Source of the DNA: Anaerococcus hydrogenalis DSM 7454
GTDB lineage: Bacteria > Bacillota > Clostridia > Tissierellales > Peptoniphilaceae
Direction of reading: 5' to 3'
Assembly (NCBI RefSeq): GCF_000173355.1
Contig: NZ_ABXA01000024.1
Location: 1-42,864, forward strand
Length of the DNA stretch: 42,864 bases
Part shown: positions 15,981 through 25,330 of the stretch, one piece after another
Position numbering within the stretch: the first letter of the stretch is position 1
How the letters are laid out: every line of letters begins with the position of its first letter
The notes under the pieces: generated by a model
What the model was told of the DNA's origin: nothing
What the model saw: only the letters and a program-made list of their open reading frames with translations
Databases searched by the model: none
Position numbers and translations under genes: made by a program

Positions 15981-17741
15981 ATGCCGTTTAGGCTTTTTAT
16001 GAAAGAATTAAAATATATTTTTAGATCAATGGCTAAGTATGAGCCAAGCATGTATTTATTAATCATACTTTACTCCATATTTATAGGATTAAAACCATTT
16101 ATATGGATTATTTCGCCTGCCTACATATTGAAAAATTATCAAAATGGACTTGATTTTATGTTAGGCTTTTTCATTTTATTATTAGTCCTATCAACGATTA
16201 TAAGTTTTTTTGAATCTTATATCATGGGTAATTACCGTATGAAAATGAATAATATTAGATATAAATATATGAATATGGTAACAAAATACGCCCTCTACCT
16301 TCCCTATGAAGAAAAAACGAAAAAATCTGAATCCGAAAAAATAAATAGTGCAAATAAGGCTGTAGACAGTCCATTTTTAGGAGCAGGTGCTGTAATGATG
16401 ACTTTGCCAGAATTTTTAGCATCCCTAACTTCTATCGCAGGATTTTTGTGGATTTTTTTAAAAATTGGTGGAATAATTTTATCTTTGATAATTACTTTGA
16501 CAATAATTTCAACTTATATTGCAAATAAAATTCCTAGAGAATTTTCTAAATTTTGGAATGATCAAAACGAAAACTACAATAAATTTACAAAATTAAACAA
16601 TGAGCTAAGGTCTCCTTTATCAAAACAAGATATACTTATTTTTGATTTTATAAATGTCTTTAAAAGTTTTTACAAAAAGACCAACCATGATAGGATAGCA
16701 TACCTAGTTAGAACAGATAAAAAAACATTTAAAATTTATAGCCTTGTAAGACTTATAAATTTTATTAGAGATGCTCTTATTATGTATTGGCTTATTTCAA
16801 ATCTTATGAGTGAAAAGCTTGACATTGGCGATTTTTATGTTTATTTTACAGCAATTTTAGCCTTTGTAAATTTTAACAATTTGTTTATGTGGATTTTTAA
16901 TGATTTTTTTGATAATCTTACAAGATTTAAACCGTTTTTTAAAATTATAAACCCTTATCAAAAATCTTTTGAAAATAAGGATTTACCAAAAAATTTAAAA
17001 ATCGATTTAGTAAATTTATCATTTAAATATCCAAACTCTGATAAATATGTCCTAAAAAATATAAATCTAACCATAAACAATAATGAATCAATAGCCTTAG
17101 TAGGAGAAAATGGGGCTGGAAAATCTACTCTCGCTCTTATTCTTGCAGGTTTTTATAAGTCTTATGAAGGGGAAATTTTTATTAATGGTAAAAATTTTAA
17201 AAATCTGAATTATGATTATAATAAATTAGTTTCAGCTGTATTCCAAGATTCTCAAATTTTTCCATTTTCTATTAAAGAAAATATTTTGTTAAATGATTCT
17301 AATAAAAATCTAGAAAAAACTTATGAGCTTACTCATTTGAATAAAATTATAGAATCTTATTACAAAAAAGATAAGCAAACTTTGCTTAGAATTTTAGATG
17401 ATGATGGTGTTGATCTTTCTGGTGGACAAAAGCAAAAATTATATTTGGCAAGAAGTATTGAAAAAAATTCTTCAAAACTTTTAATTTTAGACGAACCAAC
17501 TGCCCAACTTGACGCTCTTGCAGAAAGAGAATTATATAGCTTGTATAATGATTTAACCAAGAACAAATCTTCAATTTTTATATCTCATCGTCTAGCATCA
17601 ACAAAATTTTGCAATAGAATAGTCTATCTAAAAGATGGGAAAATAAAATCTACAGGAAGTCATGAAGAACTTATGATAAGCGATTATGATTACAAAGATT
17701 TGTACAATCTTCAAGCAAAAAATTATAAGGAGAAAGTATGA
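15981..17741 (+). CDS. ABC exporter half-transporter A (permease + ATPase)
   Basis: 586 aa from ATG 15981, or 580 aa from 15999; the second looks more natural (MKELKYIFRS) but SD spacing does not decide. Six-helix exporter membrane domain (about residues 25-320), then an ATPase domain: Walker A GENGAGKST (about 374), Q loop in VFQDSQIFPF, signature LSGGQKQKL (about 479), Walker B LLILDEPTAQLD (about 502), H loop ISHRLAS. All catalytic residues are canonical. Its stop overlaps the start of the partner gene (ATGA), so the two are translationally coupled and probably form a heterodimer. The exported substrate is unknown; the closest well-studied layout is BmrC/BmrD, also preceded by a leader peptide. 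Confidence 0.88.
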   Translation: MPFRLFMKELKYIFRSMAKYEPSMYLLIILYSIFIGLKPFIWIISPAYILKNYQNGLDFMLGFFILLLVLSTIISFFESYIMGNYRMKMNNIRYKYMNMVTKYALYLPYEEKTKKSESEKINSANKAVDSPFLGAGAVMMTLPEFLASLTSIAGFLWIFLKIGGIILSLIITLTIISTYIANKIPREFSKFWNDQNENYNKFTKLNNELRSPLSKQDILIFDFINVFKSFYKKTNHDRIAYLVRTDKKTFKIYSLVRLINFIRDALIMYWLISNLMSEKLDIGDFYVYFTAILAFVNFNNLFMWIFNDFFDNLTRFKPFFKIINPYQKSFENKDLPKNLKIDLVNLSFKYPNSDKYVLKNINLTINNNESIALVGENGAGKSTLALILAGFYKSYEGEIFINGKNFKNLNYDYNKLVSAVFQDSQIFPFSIKENILLNDSNKNLEKTYELTHLNKIIESYYKKDKQTLLRILDDDGVDLSGGQKQKLYLARSIEKNSSKLLILDEPTAQLDALAERELYSLYNDLTKNKSSIFISHRLASTKFCNRIVYLKDGKIKSTGSHEELMISDYDYKDLYNLQAKNYKEKV

Positions 17742-19499
17742 AAAATATTTTAAAATTATTAAAAAAAATAAATGAAATACACAAAAATTTCATTAAAAAA
17801 TTTGTAATATTTTCCCTTCTTATGGGAATACTTCCTGTTTTTTCTATAATTGCACCAAAATTAATAATTGATGAAATATATGGACAAAAAAGATTAAAAA
17901 TAATTTTTATAATCGCTTTTCTAGTTTTAATTTTCGATTTAATTAGGGGACTAATCAACAGATTAAATGCAAACTTACTCACAGAATCTTTTGAATCCTT
18001 TTTTGATGTTTATACCTTTAAATTAAGTGAAAAGGCTATTAAGCTTCCAGTAGAAAAATCGGATAGTAAAACAGTTCAAGATGAAATGGAAAAAGCCCAT
18101 TATGCTATTTTCGAAATTTTTAAAATATATGATTTATTTGCAATAACAATAAACTCAACAATTACAGGTATTTTTTCTTTAATAGTTCTTATGAACTTGT
18201 CTGTATTTGTTGTACTTGTAGTACTTATTTTAATACTTTTAAATAAAAAAATTGTAGAGCTAATTAAGAAAAATGAATTAGATTATCAAAAAAATGATAT
18301 ACCTGATTTAAGAGCTTATAGATTTTTTGTAAATTTTTCTCAAGACCATAGATATTTTAAAGATATAAAAATTTATAATGGAGAAGATTTTATTTTAAAA
18401 AAAATCTGAAATTTTTCATCAAAAATTAGTCAAAAATTCCAGCGCATATTATACAAAAAATGGAATTTATGTTGGGCTTATGAATGTATTTTCTAATTTT
18501 TCTATACTTGGATCTTTGTTTTTTCTTGTAGTTAAGCTTATAGAAAAAGTCATAAGCCTCGCTGATTTTACTTTATATTTCAACTCATTAATAAGCTTAA
18601 TCAACGCAAGTAAGGAAATACAAAAAAACTATGCCCAAGTAATTGCCTTTAATGCTCAACTTCAAAGCTTATTTGATTTTTTAAATCAAAAAGAAGAAAA
18701 TTTTGATGTAGGTAAAATTAAAAAAATAGACACAGAAAAAATCACTATTAAATTTGATAATGTTAGCTTTAAATATCCAAAATCAAATGAAAATATTTTG
18801 GAAAATTGCTCTTTTGAAATTAGAAATGGAGAAACCGTAGCTCTTGTGGGGAAAAATGGTGCTGGAAAATCTACAATTGTAAAACTCTTGTGTAAATTTT
18901 ATAAGCCTACAAGCGGAAATATTTATATAAATGGGGTTAATATAAATGATATTGATACAAAAACATATTACAAAATCCTCTCCCCAACTTTTCAAGATTT
19001 TAGATTATTTCCTTTTAGAATTTCTGAAAATATTTCAGCAAATTTGTTGGGTGAGATTACAAATTATCAAAGAGAAAAAATGGATGAATCTTTTTATCTT
19101 TTAAATTTGAAATCTTGGATAGACAAGCTAGTAAATAAAGAAGACACATTCTTAACTTTCCTTTTTTCAAAAAATTCTGTCGAACCTTCTGGTGGAATTG
19201 GACAAAAACTTGCCCTATCAAGATCAATGGTCCATGAAGGAAAATTTTTTATAATGGATGAGCCAACAAGTGCTCTTGATCCTAGAAGTGAACAAGAAAT
19301 TTTTGAAAAAATGCTAGATATTTCAAAAGGACAAACTTCTCTTTTTATTTCTCACAGACTCTCTTCTACAAAATACGCTGATAGGATTATTGTTTGTGAT
19401 AATAAAAAAATTACAGAAAATGGGGATCATGAAAAGCTGATGAAAGATGATGGACTTTATAAAAAAATGTATTTAAGCCAAGCAAAACTTTATGAATAA
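17738..19499 (+). pseudogene. ABC exporter half-transporter B (permease + ATPase), one frameshift
   Basis: Full product about 587 aa. The frame breaks at an A8 run (18397-18404): with seven A the protein reads FILKKSEIFHQKLVKNSSAY without interruption and joins the second part (MNVFSNFSILGSL). ATPase motifs: Walker A GKNGAGKST, signature EPSGGIGQKL in place of LSGGQ, Walker B FFIMDEPTSALD, H loop ISHRLSS. The altered signature suggests that one of the two ATP sites of the heterodimer is degenerate, as in many bacterial heterodimeric exporters. Starts with AAGGAGAAAGT before ATG 17738, overlapping the previous stop by 4 bases. Confidence 0.85.
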
Positions 19500-19599
19500 T
19501 TATATAATTTTTTATTTATATGCTGATTAGTGAATATATATTGTATTTTTGTTAAAAAAATGTAGAATATTAATAAAATAAACGAAAGAGGTATAAAAA

Positions 19600-20787
19600 A
19601 TGAAAAAGAAGAGCTTTTTCAATTCATTAGTTTTTAAGCTAGTGATGGGAATAATTGCTGGTATACTAATTGGAAATATTTCAAATGAGCCGGCAATTTT
19701 AGTAGTTAGTTCTATAAAAACCATTCTTGGTGATTTGATTGGATATATTGTTCCTTTAATTATTCTTGGTTTTGTAACCCCTGCAATTGTATCACTTAAA
19801 GAAAATGCTGGAAAAATCCTTACAGTAACTCTTTTGATTTGCTATATTTCATCAGTAGGTGCAGGTGCATTTTCTTTTTTAGCAGGAAAAGCTATAATTC
19901 CCCACTTAAATATAGCATCAAACGTTGCAGGAGCAAAGGAGATTCCAGAATCAATTTTTAAATTAACAATTGATCCAATAATGCCAGTTATGACTGCCCT
20001 TGTAACATCAATTATTTTTGGGATTGCTGTAATTCTTACAAAATCACAAACTTGGGAAAATTTATTATTGGAACTTAATAAGATAGTTTTAAAAATAGTA
20101 GATGTTGTTGTGATTAATATGCTTCCTTTTTATATAGCTTCAACTTTTGCAGTCTTAGCTTATGAAGGAGTAGTTTTACAAGAATTACCAGTATTTTTAA
20201 AAATTATTTTAATTGTTATTGTAGGACACTTTATTTGGATGACACTGTTGTACACCTTGGGAGGAATTTTTTCAAAAACAAATCCAAAAGAAGTTTTTGG
20301 ACATTATTTGCCTGCTTATCTTACGGCTTTAGGAACAATGTCATCAGCAGCAACCCTTTCAGTTTCACTTAAATGTGCTGGAAAATCAAAAACTTTAGAT
20401 CCAAAAATTAGAGATTTTGTAATTCCACTTTGCTCAAACACCCATCTTTGTGGATCAGTTTTAACAGAAGTATTTTTTGTAATGACGGTTTCACAAATTT
20501 TAACAGGAAAATTACCAACAACTTTAAATATGATTGTCTTTATTGCTCTACTTGGAATATTTGCAATAGCAGCACCAGGAGTTCCAGGAGGAACAGTTGT
20601 TGCAAGTTTGGGATTAATCATTTCAGTTCTAGGCTTTAACGATACAGGGACAGCCCTAATGTTATCAATCTTTGCCCTCCAAGATTCATTTGGAACAGCT
20701 TGTAATGTAACAGGTGATGGGGCTATTGCCTTAATGGTAACAGGAATTTTTGATAGTGTTCCAAAAAATAAAAATATTAAAAATTAA
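19600..20787 (+). CDS. Dicarboxylate/amino acid:cation symporter (DAACS family)
   Basis: 395 aa, about 8 helices plus two re-entrant loops. This family imports glutamate, aspartate, serine/threonine or C4-dicarboxylates with Na+ or H+. Signatures: serine-rich hairpin MSSAATLSVSLK (about residue 247), NTHLCGSVLTEVFF where many members have NMDG, and GVPGGTVVASLG (about 327) near the substrate site. The CNVTGDGAIALMV motif near the C-terminus corresponds to the NxxxD substrate/cation-binding helix. Substrate not certain; the sequence is nearer the serine/threonine-glutamate group than classical DctA. SD AAAGAGG upstream; single gene with terminator. Confidence 0.88.
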   Translation: MKKKSFFNSLVFKLVMGIIAGILIGNISNEPAILVVSSIKTILGDLIGYIVPLIILGFVTPAIVSLKENAGKILTVTLLICYISSVGAGAFSFLAGKAIIPHLNIASNVAGAKEIPESIFKLTIDPIMPVMTALVTSIIFGIAVILTKSQTWENLLLELNKIVLKIVDVVVINMLPFYIASTFAVLAYEGVVLQELPVFLKIILIVIVGHFIWMTLLYTLGGIFSKTNPKEVFGHYLPAYLTALGTMSSAATLSVSLKCAGKSKTLDPKIRDFVIPLCSNTHLCGSVLTEVFFVMTVSQILTGKLPTTLNMIVFIALLGIFAIAAPGVPGGTVVASLGLIISVLGFNDTGTALMLSIFALQDSFGTACNVTGDGAIALMVTGIFDSVPKNKNIKN

Positions 20788-20802
20788 TACTAAATATAAC
20801 AT

Positions 20803-20853
20803 AAGAAAAAGCAAACATAAAGTAAAAATTACTCTTTGTTTGCTTTTTCTTAT
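20803..20853. terminator. Bidirectional terminator between the symporter and a convergent gene
   Basis: 15-base perfect arms AAGAAAAAGCAAACA (20803-20817) and its complement (20837-20851). It serves the plus-strand symporter and the minus-strand 103-aa gene, whose stop lies within the second arm. Confidence 0.8.
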
Positions 20854-21161
20854 TTAATATTATGCTTTTTCATCTTTTCTTCAAAAATATCTGTAATTAT
20901 TTTCTTAAGCTCTTTTTCTTCTTTTTCTGGTAAATCTCCGGGTTTTTTTGCTATTTGATAAAGATCCGGATATTCATTTGCTATTTTTTCAATTGTTTTT
21001 GTAGTAGAGTGTTTTCTTACAAAAAATGGAATTTTTTTGATCCATTCTTCTGGAACAAGAGCAAGTATTTTATCCCCTGCTTCCTTGTCGCTAATCTCAG
21101 CTGTAGAAAGGCCCTCTTTTATTTGGCTTTGTTCTTTATTTGTAAAATCTTTTAAATCCAT
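20850..21161 (-). CDS. Uncharacterised 103-aa cytosolic protein
   Basis: Not recognised. The start at 21161 is chosen because GGAGG lies 5 bases before it (minus strand TTGGAGGTTAAG). The protein is soluble, highly charged and predicted mostly helical: MDLKDFTNKEQSQIKEGLST at the N-terminus, a central hydrophobic patch EEWIKKIPFFVRKHS, then lysine/glutamate-rich helices (KEEKELKKIITDIFEEKMKK). No metal-binding or catalytic motif and no signal sequence are seen. It converges with the symporter and is not in an operon. Confidence 0.6.
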   Translation of the reverse strand: MDLKDFTNKEQSQIKEGLSTAEISDKEAGDKILALVPEEWIKKIPFFVRKHSTTKTIEKIANEYPDLYQIAKKPGDLPEKEEKELKKIITDIFEEKMKKHNIK

Positions 21162-21280
21162 CTTAACCTCCAAAATATTTTAGGATAATTTATATAAAAT
21201 ATTTTCTTTTAAACTATACCGTAAGTATTTACTTATAAATATACCCTAAAAAAATAATATTAATATATTATTAAAAAATA

Positions 21281-21316
21281 AAAATCAAAACCTAAAAAAT
21301 AGATTTTGATTTTTCA
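21281..21316 (-). terminator. Terminator of the second NhaC gene
   Basis: Arms AAAATCAAAA (21281-21290) and TTTTGATTTT (21303-21312) with a T-rich tail on the minus strand. Confidence 0.7.
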
Positions 21317-21318
21317 AT

Positions 21319-22869
21319 TTATGAAATATTTGGAACTTTTCCTTCTTTTCTTAATTTATATAGTTGAGCATTTGCATACTCTTCTACTTCTTTTGGAGCA
21401 TATGCTTTCTTTTTCATTCTTGTTTTTCCAAAAATATTTGTATAAGATCCATCTGCCCAAAATATATTTCTTTTTAAATAAGCCGTTGTAAGAGCATAAA
21501 TTGGACTTAATAAGTTTACAAAAGCAAATGGGAAATAATAGAGTGGATTTACTCCTAAAGTTTTCATTTGATACGCCCCACAAGCTGTCCACGGAAACAT
21601 TACTGCCCATAAAGTTCCTGCATCTTCTAAGGTTCTTGATAGGAAATTTCTTGAAAGACCCATCTCATCATATTTATCTTCATATAAAGGAGCTGGAACT
21701 CCAATTCCTAAAAATTGATCACACATTGTAGCATCACAGAAAATTGATGTAGCCATAGTTGTTAGAACTAGTCCACCTACTGAATTTATTTTTTCTTTTA
21801 AGTGAGCGAATAATTTTTCAACAACTCCAGATTTTTCCAAAGCACCACCAAATGATACTGCAAGTAAAATTAAATTTACAGTCCACATTTGATTATTCAT
21901 CCCCCCCTTTGCAAGGGCTGCATCTACAAAGGCATTTCCTGTTTCAATTTCAGGACCATAGTGTAAAACTTCAAAAATTTCAGCAAGAGACTTAGTCTCT
22001 TGAAATATTTGTGAAAAAACAATTCCAACAACAACAGAAATCATAACACCGGCAAGACCTTCAATTCTTAAAACGCAAACTAAAACAATAATAAGTATTG
22101 GAAGTAAAACTAAAGGGTTTAAGTTAAAATTATTTGCAAGTGAAGTTTTTATTCCCTCAGCAATTGTAGGGTCATAATTTACAACATTCGCCCTAAGTCC
22201 CAAAATTGTGTATAAAATCAAGGAAATTATAAATATAGGTCCAGTTGTAGAAATCATAGCTGTTACGTGATCAAATAATCCAGTTTTTGAAACTCCAGCT
22301 GCAAGATTTGTTGTATCTGATAAAGGAGAAAATTTATCACCTATGTAGGCTCCTGAAATTACCATTCCTGCAGTTATTGCCGGATTTATTCCAAGCCCTT
22401 GTCCAATTGTCATAAAAGCTATACCAATTGTAGCTGTTGCCGTCCAAGAAGAACCACAAGCCATACCTACAAGAGCAGTGATAATACAGCCAATAGGCAA
22501 AAATAACTTTGGATTTAATAATTCCAATCCATAATAAATTAAAGCAGGAATTGTTCCACTCATCATAAATGATGAAATCAACAAACCCACAGTAAGTAAA
22601 ATTAAAATAGCATCTAAGGTTGTATTAATCCTAGCAATCATTCCTGAAAGCATGTCTTTAAAAGAATGACCACAAATAATTCCAACAATACAAGCTACTA
22701 CAATTCCACAAATAAGTGGCATGTGTGCCCCATCATAAACAGCTTCAAGTTTTCCATCTACTTCTTTTTTTGCAAAAACAAAAACGTATACCATTAATAA
22801 AACCATTGTTATAATTGGTAAAATTGCTTCAAAAAAAGAAGGTAATCTAATCGACTTTTTCTTTTCCAT
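21319..22869 (-). CDS. Na+/H+ antiporter, NhaC family
   Basis: 516 aa, about 12 helices. NhaC antiporters exchange Na+ for H+ or carry organic acids/amino acids with Na+. Visible features: GTIPALIYYGLELL, ACGSSWTATATIGIAFM (about residue 155), GAYIGDKFSPLSDTTNLAAG (about 193), and CDATMCDQFLGIGVPAPLY (about 400). Unlike the lysine-type NhaC at 8496 it has no riboswitch upstream, so its substrate is open. SD AAAGGAG before the ATG. Nothing else of note lies in 22870-23008. Confidence 0.9.
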   Translation of the reverse strand: MEKKKSIRLPSFFEAILPIITMVLLMVYVFVFAKKEVDGKLEAVYDGAHMPLICGIVVACIVGIICGHSFKDMLSGMIARINTTLDAILILLTVGLLISSFMMSGTIPALIYYGLELLNPKLFLPIGCIITALVGMACGSSWTATATIGIAFMTIGQGLGINPAITAGMVISGAYIGDKFSPLSDTTNLAAGVSKTGLFDHVTAMISTTGPIFIISLILYTILGLRANVVNYDPTIAEGIKTSLANNFNLNPLVLLPILIIVLVCVLRIEGLAGVMISVVVGIVFSQIFQETKSLAEIFEVLHYGPEIETGNAFVDAALAKGGMNNQMWTVNLILLAVSFGGALEKSGVVEKLFAHLKEKINSVGGLVLTTMATSIFCDATMCDQFLGIGVPAPLYEDKYDEMGLSRNFLSRTLEDAGTLWAVMFPWTACGAYQMKTLGVNPLYYFPFAFVNLLSPIYALTTAYLKRNIFWADGSYTNIFGKTRMKKKAYAPKEVEEYANAQLYKLRKEGKVPNIS

Positions 22870-23008
22870 AATTGTCTCCTTTTTTAAATTATCTAATTAA
22901 AATTATATGTTAATTTTTATCATGAATCTATTCTACAATATTCGAAAACTTTTGTCAATTTTAATCTCATTTAATTTATTTTATTATCTTATTAAAGTAT
23001 AGCTTTAA

Positions 23009-23047
23009 AAAAAATCACTCTGAATATTAAATCCAGGTGATTTTTCT
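23009..23047 (-). terminator. Terminator of the MacB-type ABC operon
   Basis: Arms AAAAATCAC (23010-23018) and GTGATTTTT (23037-23045); on the minus strand a T8 run follows. Confidence 0.75.
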
Positions 23048-23089
23048 GATTTTAAATCTTATCTAAAATTTTTTCAAATAATATAAACC

Positions 23090-25330
23090 TTATCCATTAA
23101 TAACTTTTAATTCCTCTACCATATTAATTTTTGAAAGTTTTATTTTTTGGATAAATTGAACTAAAATAAATAACGATATGCTAATTATTATAGCTATGAT
23201 ATAAATTTTTAAAGGTATTTGTGCTTTAATATAAGCATCTAATTTTGACATAGATACGAACATAAAAAATTGTACTATTTTATTTATTAGTGGAATCATT
23301 AATACTTGAAAAATTATTACAAAAATAAAGATTGGATCTATATATATATTTGTTATTTCTTTATTTTTGAACCCAAATATTTTAATGTAGGAAATATTTG
23401 TTCTCGACTTTTCTATTATAACATTAGAAATAAGTACCGTAATTATAAAAAAGAAAAATATTCCTATAACAATCATAGTATCAAAAAACACACCAAAATT
23501 ATTCAAAAAATGTTCGGTAAACTTTGTAATTTCTTTTTTATCAATTTTACTTATTTCTATATCTTTTGATATTTTTAATTTTTTATCTGCCATATAAGTA
23601 TTAAAAAATTCCTTATCCATGCCAATTACTTTATTTAAAGATTTTCTTTTCATAAAAATTTTAAAAACATTTATTGACTTATCTATATCTTTAATTTTTA
23701 AACTTTTTTCTTTATTTTTATAGGGTTCTCTTATTTTAAATTCATCTCCCTTTTTTAAGCCATATTTATCAACAAAGCCCTGTGAAACTATTGCCTCATT
23801 TTCTTTTAAAGTATCGTAAGAATTAATTTTATATTTTGATGTTCTATCAATCCCATAGACTTGAATTTTTTTATCATTTAGTTCTACTAATTCTGCTTCT
23901 ATTATACAAGCCTTCTCCTCTTTAATATTTTTATCTTCTCCCTTAACAAAATATGTGTAATCATATTTCATTGATTCTTTCATGTTCTCTGTATATTTTG
24001 TAAAAACAGGTCTTATTGATAAACTAATTACTAATAGTAAATTTGCTAAGAAAATCCCGAAAAATAAGGCAATCAAATTAAGTTTATTGGCTGATAATAC
24101 CCTGATTCTAAATTTATTAATAAAATCAAATTTTTCTAGTTTAAATTTATTTTTTTTCTTTTCTTTTTTTAAATTTTTCCTTAGAAAATCTAAGGGCTTA
24201 TAATTCAAACTTTTAGAAATTATAAGCGAATTTACTAATATATAGATTAGTATTGGTATAAGGCTTGTAATAATAAAGGATCTTGGACTTAGTTTTAGTT
24301 CAAATTTTGCTAAATCAAATGAATTGTAATATAAGTTAACATATTTTTTATAAACAAATAAATATGACAATAAATTTCCCACTAAAGCTCCAGTTACAGT
24401 TATAAATAAAGGCATAGCCATATAATTTGTAAAAACTTCTATTTTCTTATATCCCAAGGAAAGTAGTGTACCAATTAGTGAGGCCTCTTTTTCAATCAAG
24501 CTTTTCATTTCTACAGCACTTGCAAAGGCAAGGGCAATAAATAAAATAATCATAAAACTTGTCATAGTTGGTACATCTCCGTCCATATCATCCATGACAT
24601 ATGAAATGTTGTGATTATCTGCTCTAATAACATAATCAATAACAAAATTGTTTTTATTAATTTTATTAACTATTTTTCTAATTTTATCTCTTTGATCTTT
24701 CTTATTAATTTTATCTAAATTATGATATGCATAAGTATATTTTTTTGTTTTTTCACTAAAACTATCAAAACCTTCTTTATTAAAAAGACATACACCAAAA
24801 TATCCAGTATCCATAACTAAATCTTGTCTATTTCTTAGGAGTGATGAATAGTCTGGGAGGGAAACAAGCCCAACTATTTTGAAAGTTTTTCCTTCTAATT
24901 TTATTTTATCATCTAATTTTTTATTATTGATTATAGCATAATTATTTGACAAGGCAATTTCATTTTTTGTTTTTGGAAATCTACCTTGGTGTAGTTGACC
25001 TATATTAATTTTATCTCTATTAATGAATCCTCTTAGTTTCTTATCCTTACTTTCATTTAATTCTATAGAAAAATTTTCATATAATTTTATATGGTCTTTT
25101 TTGATCTTATCCACTGTATTCTTATCTAATTTATTAATAGCAGTAAATTGACCATCTTCTACCCTTCCATTTTTTAATTCTTTATAGTATACAAATTTTA
25201 CAGAATCTTGAGCAGTATAAAATGAAGCCGCAAAAGTAACTACTAGGGCTATTAGTATAAAAATGGGAAAAAATCTAAATGGATAAAATCTAACTTGTCT
25301 AAAAATTCTCTTATTAATTGGATTTTTCAT
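23090..25330 (-). CDS. FtsX/MacB-type ABC transporter permease
   Basis: 746 aa. One membrane helix near the N-terminus (FFPIFILIALVVTFAAS, about 20-37) is followed by a large extracytoplasmic domain (about 40-250), three helices (about 255-365), one or more central helices (about 420), a second smaller outside domain, and three C-terminal helices of an FtsX domain (about 625-740). This is the MacB/LolC-like (type VII) architecture used for export or mechanotransmission rather than import. The ATG at 25330 shares one base with the ATPase stop (TGATG), so the two are translationally coupled. Substrate unknown; candidates are peptides, antibiotics or cell-wall precursors. Confidence 0.82.
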   Translation of the reverse strand: MKNPINKRIFRQVRFYPFRFFPIFILIALVVTFAASFYTAQDSVKFVYYKELKNGRVEDGQFTAINKLDKNTVDKIKKDHIKLYENFSIELNESKDKKLRGFINRDKINIGQLHQGRFPKTKNEIALSNNYAIINNKKLDDKIKLEGKTFKIVGLVSLPDYSSLLRNRQDLVMDTGYFGVCLFNKEGFDSFSEKTKKYTYAYHNLDKINKKDQRDKIRKIVNKINKNNFVIDYVIRADNHNISYVMDDMDGDVPTMTSFMIILFIALAFASAVEMKSLIEKEASLIGTLLSLGYKKIEVFTNYMAMPLFITVTGALVGNLLSYLFVYKKYVNLYYNSFDLAKFELKLSPRSFIITSLIPILIYILVNSLIISKSLNYKPLDFLRKNLKKEKKKNKFKLEKFDFINKFRIRVLSANKLNLIALFFGIFLANLLLVISLSIRPVFTKYTENMKESMKYDYTYFVKGEDKNIKEEKACIIEAELVELNDKKIQVYGIDRTSKYKINSYDTLKENEAIVSQGFVDKYGLKKGDEFKIREPYKNKEKSLKIKDIDKSINVFKIFMKRKSLNKVIGMDKEFFNTYMADKKLKISKDIEISKIDKKEITKFTEHFLNNFGVFFDTMIVIGIFFFFIITVLISNVIIEKSRTNISYIKIFGFKNKEITNIYIDPIFIFVIIFQVLMIPLINKIVQFFMFVSMSKLDAYIKAQIPLKIYIIAIIISISLFILVQFIQKIKLSKINMVEELKVING

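Noticed and set aside
21501-21995. Plus-strand ORFs inside the second NhaC gene
   Set aside because: Shadows of a clear minus-strand coding gene; leucine-rich nonsense without ribosome sites.
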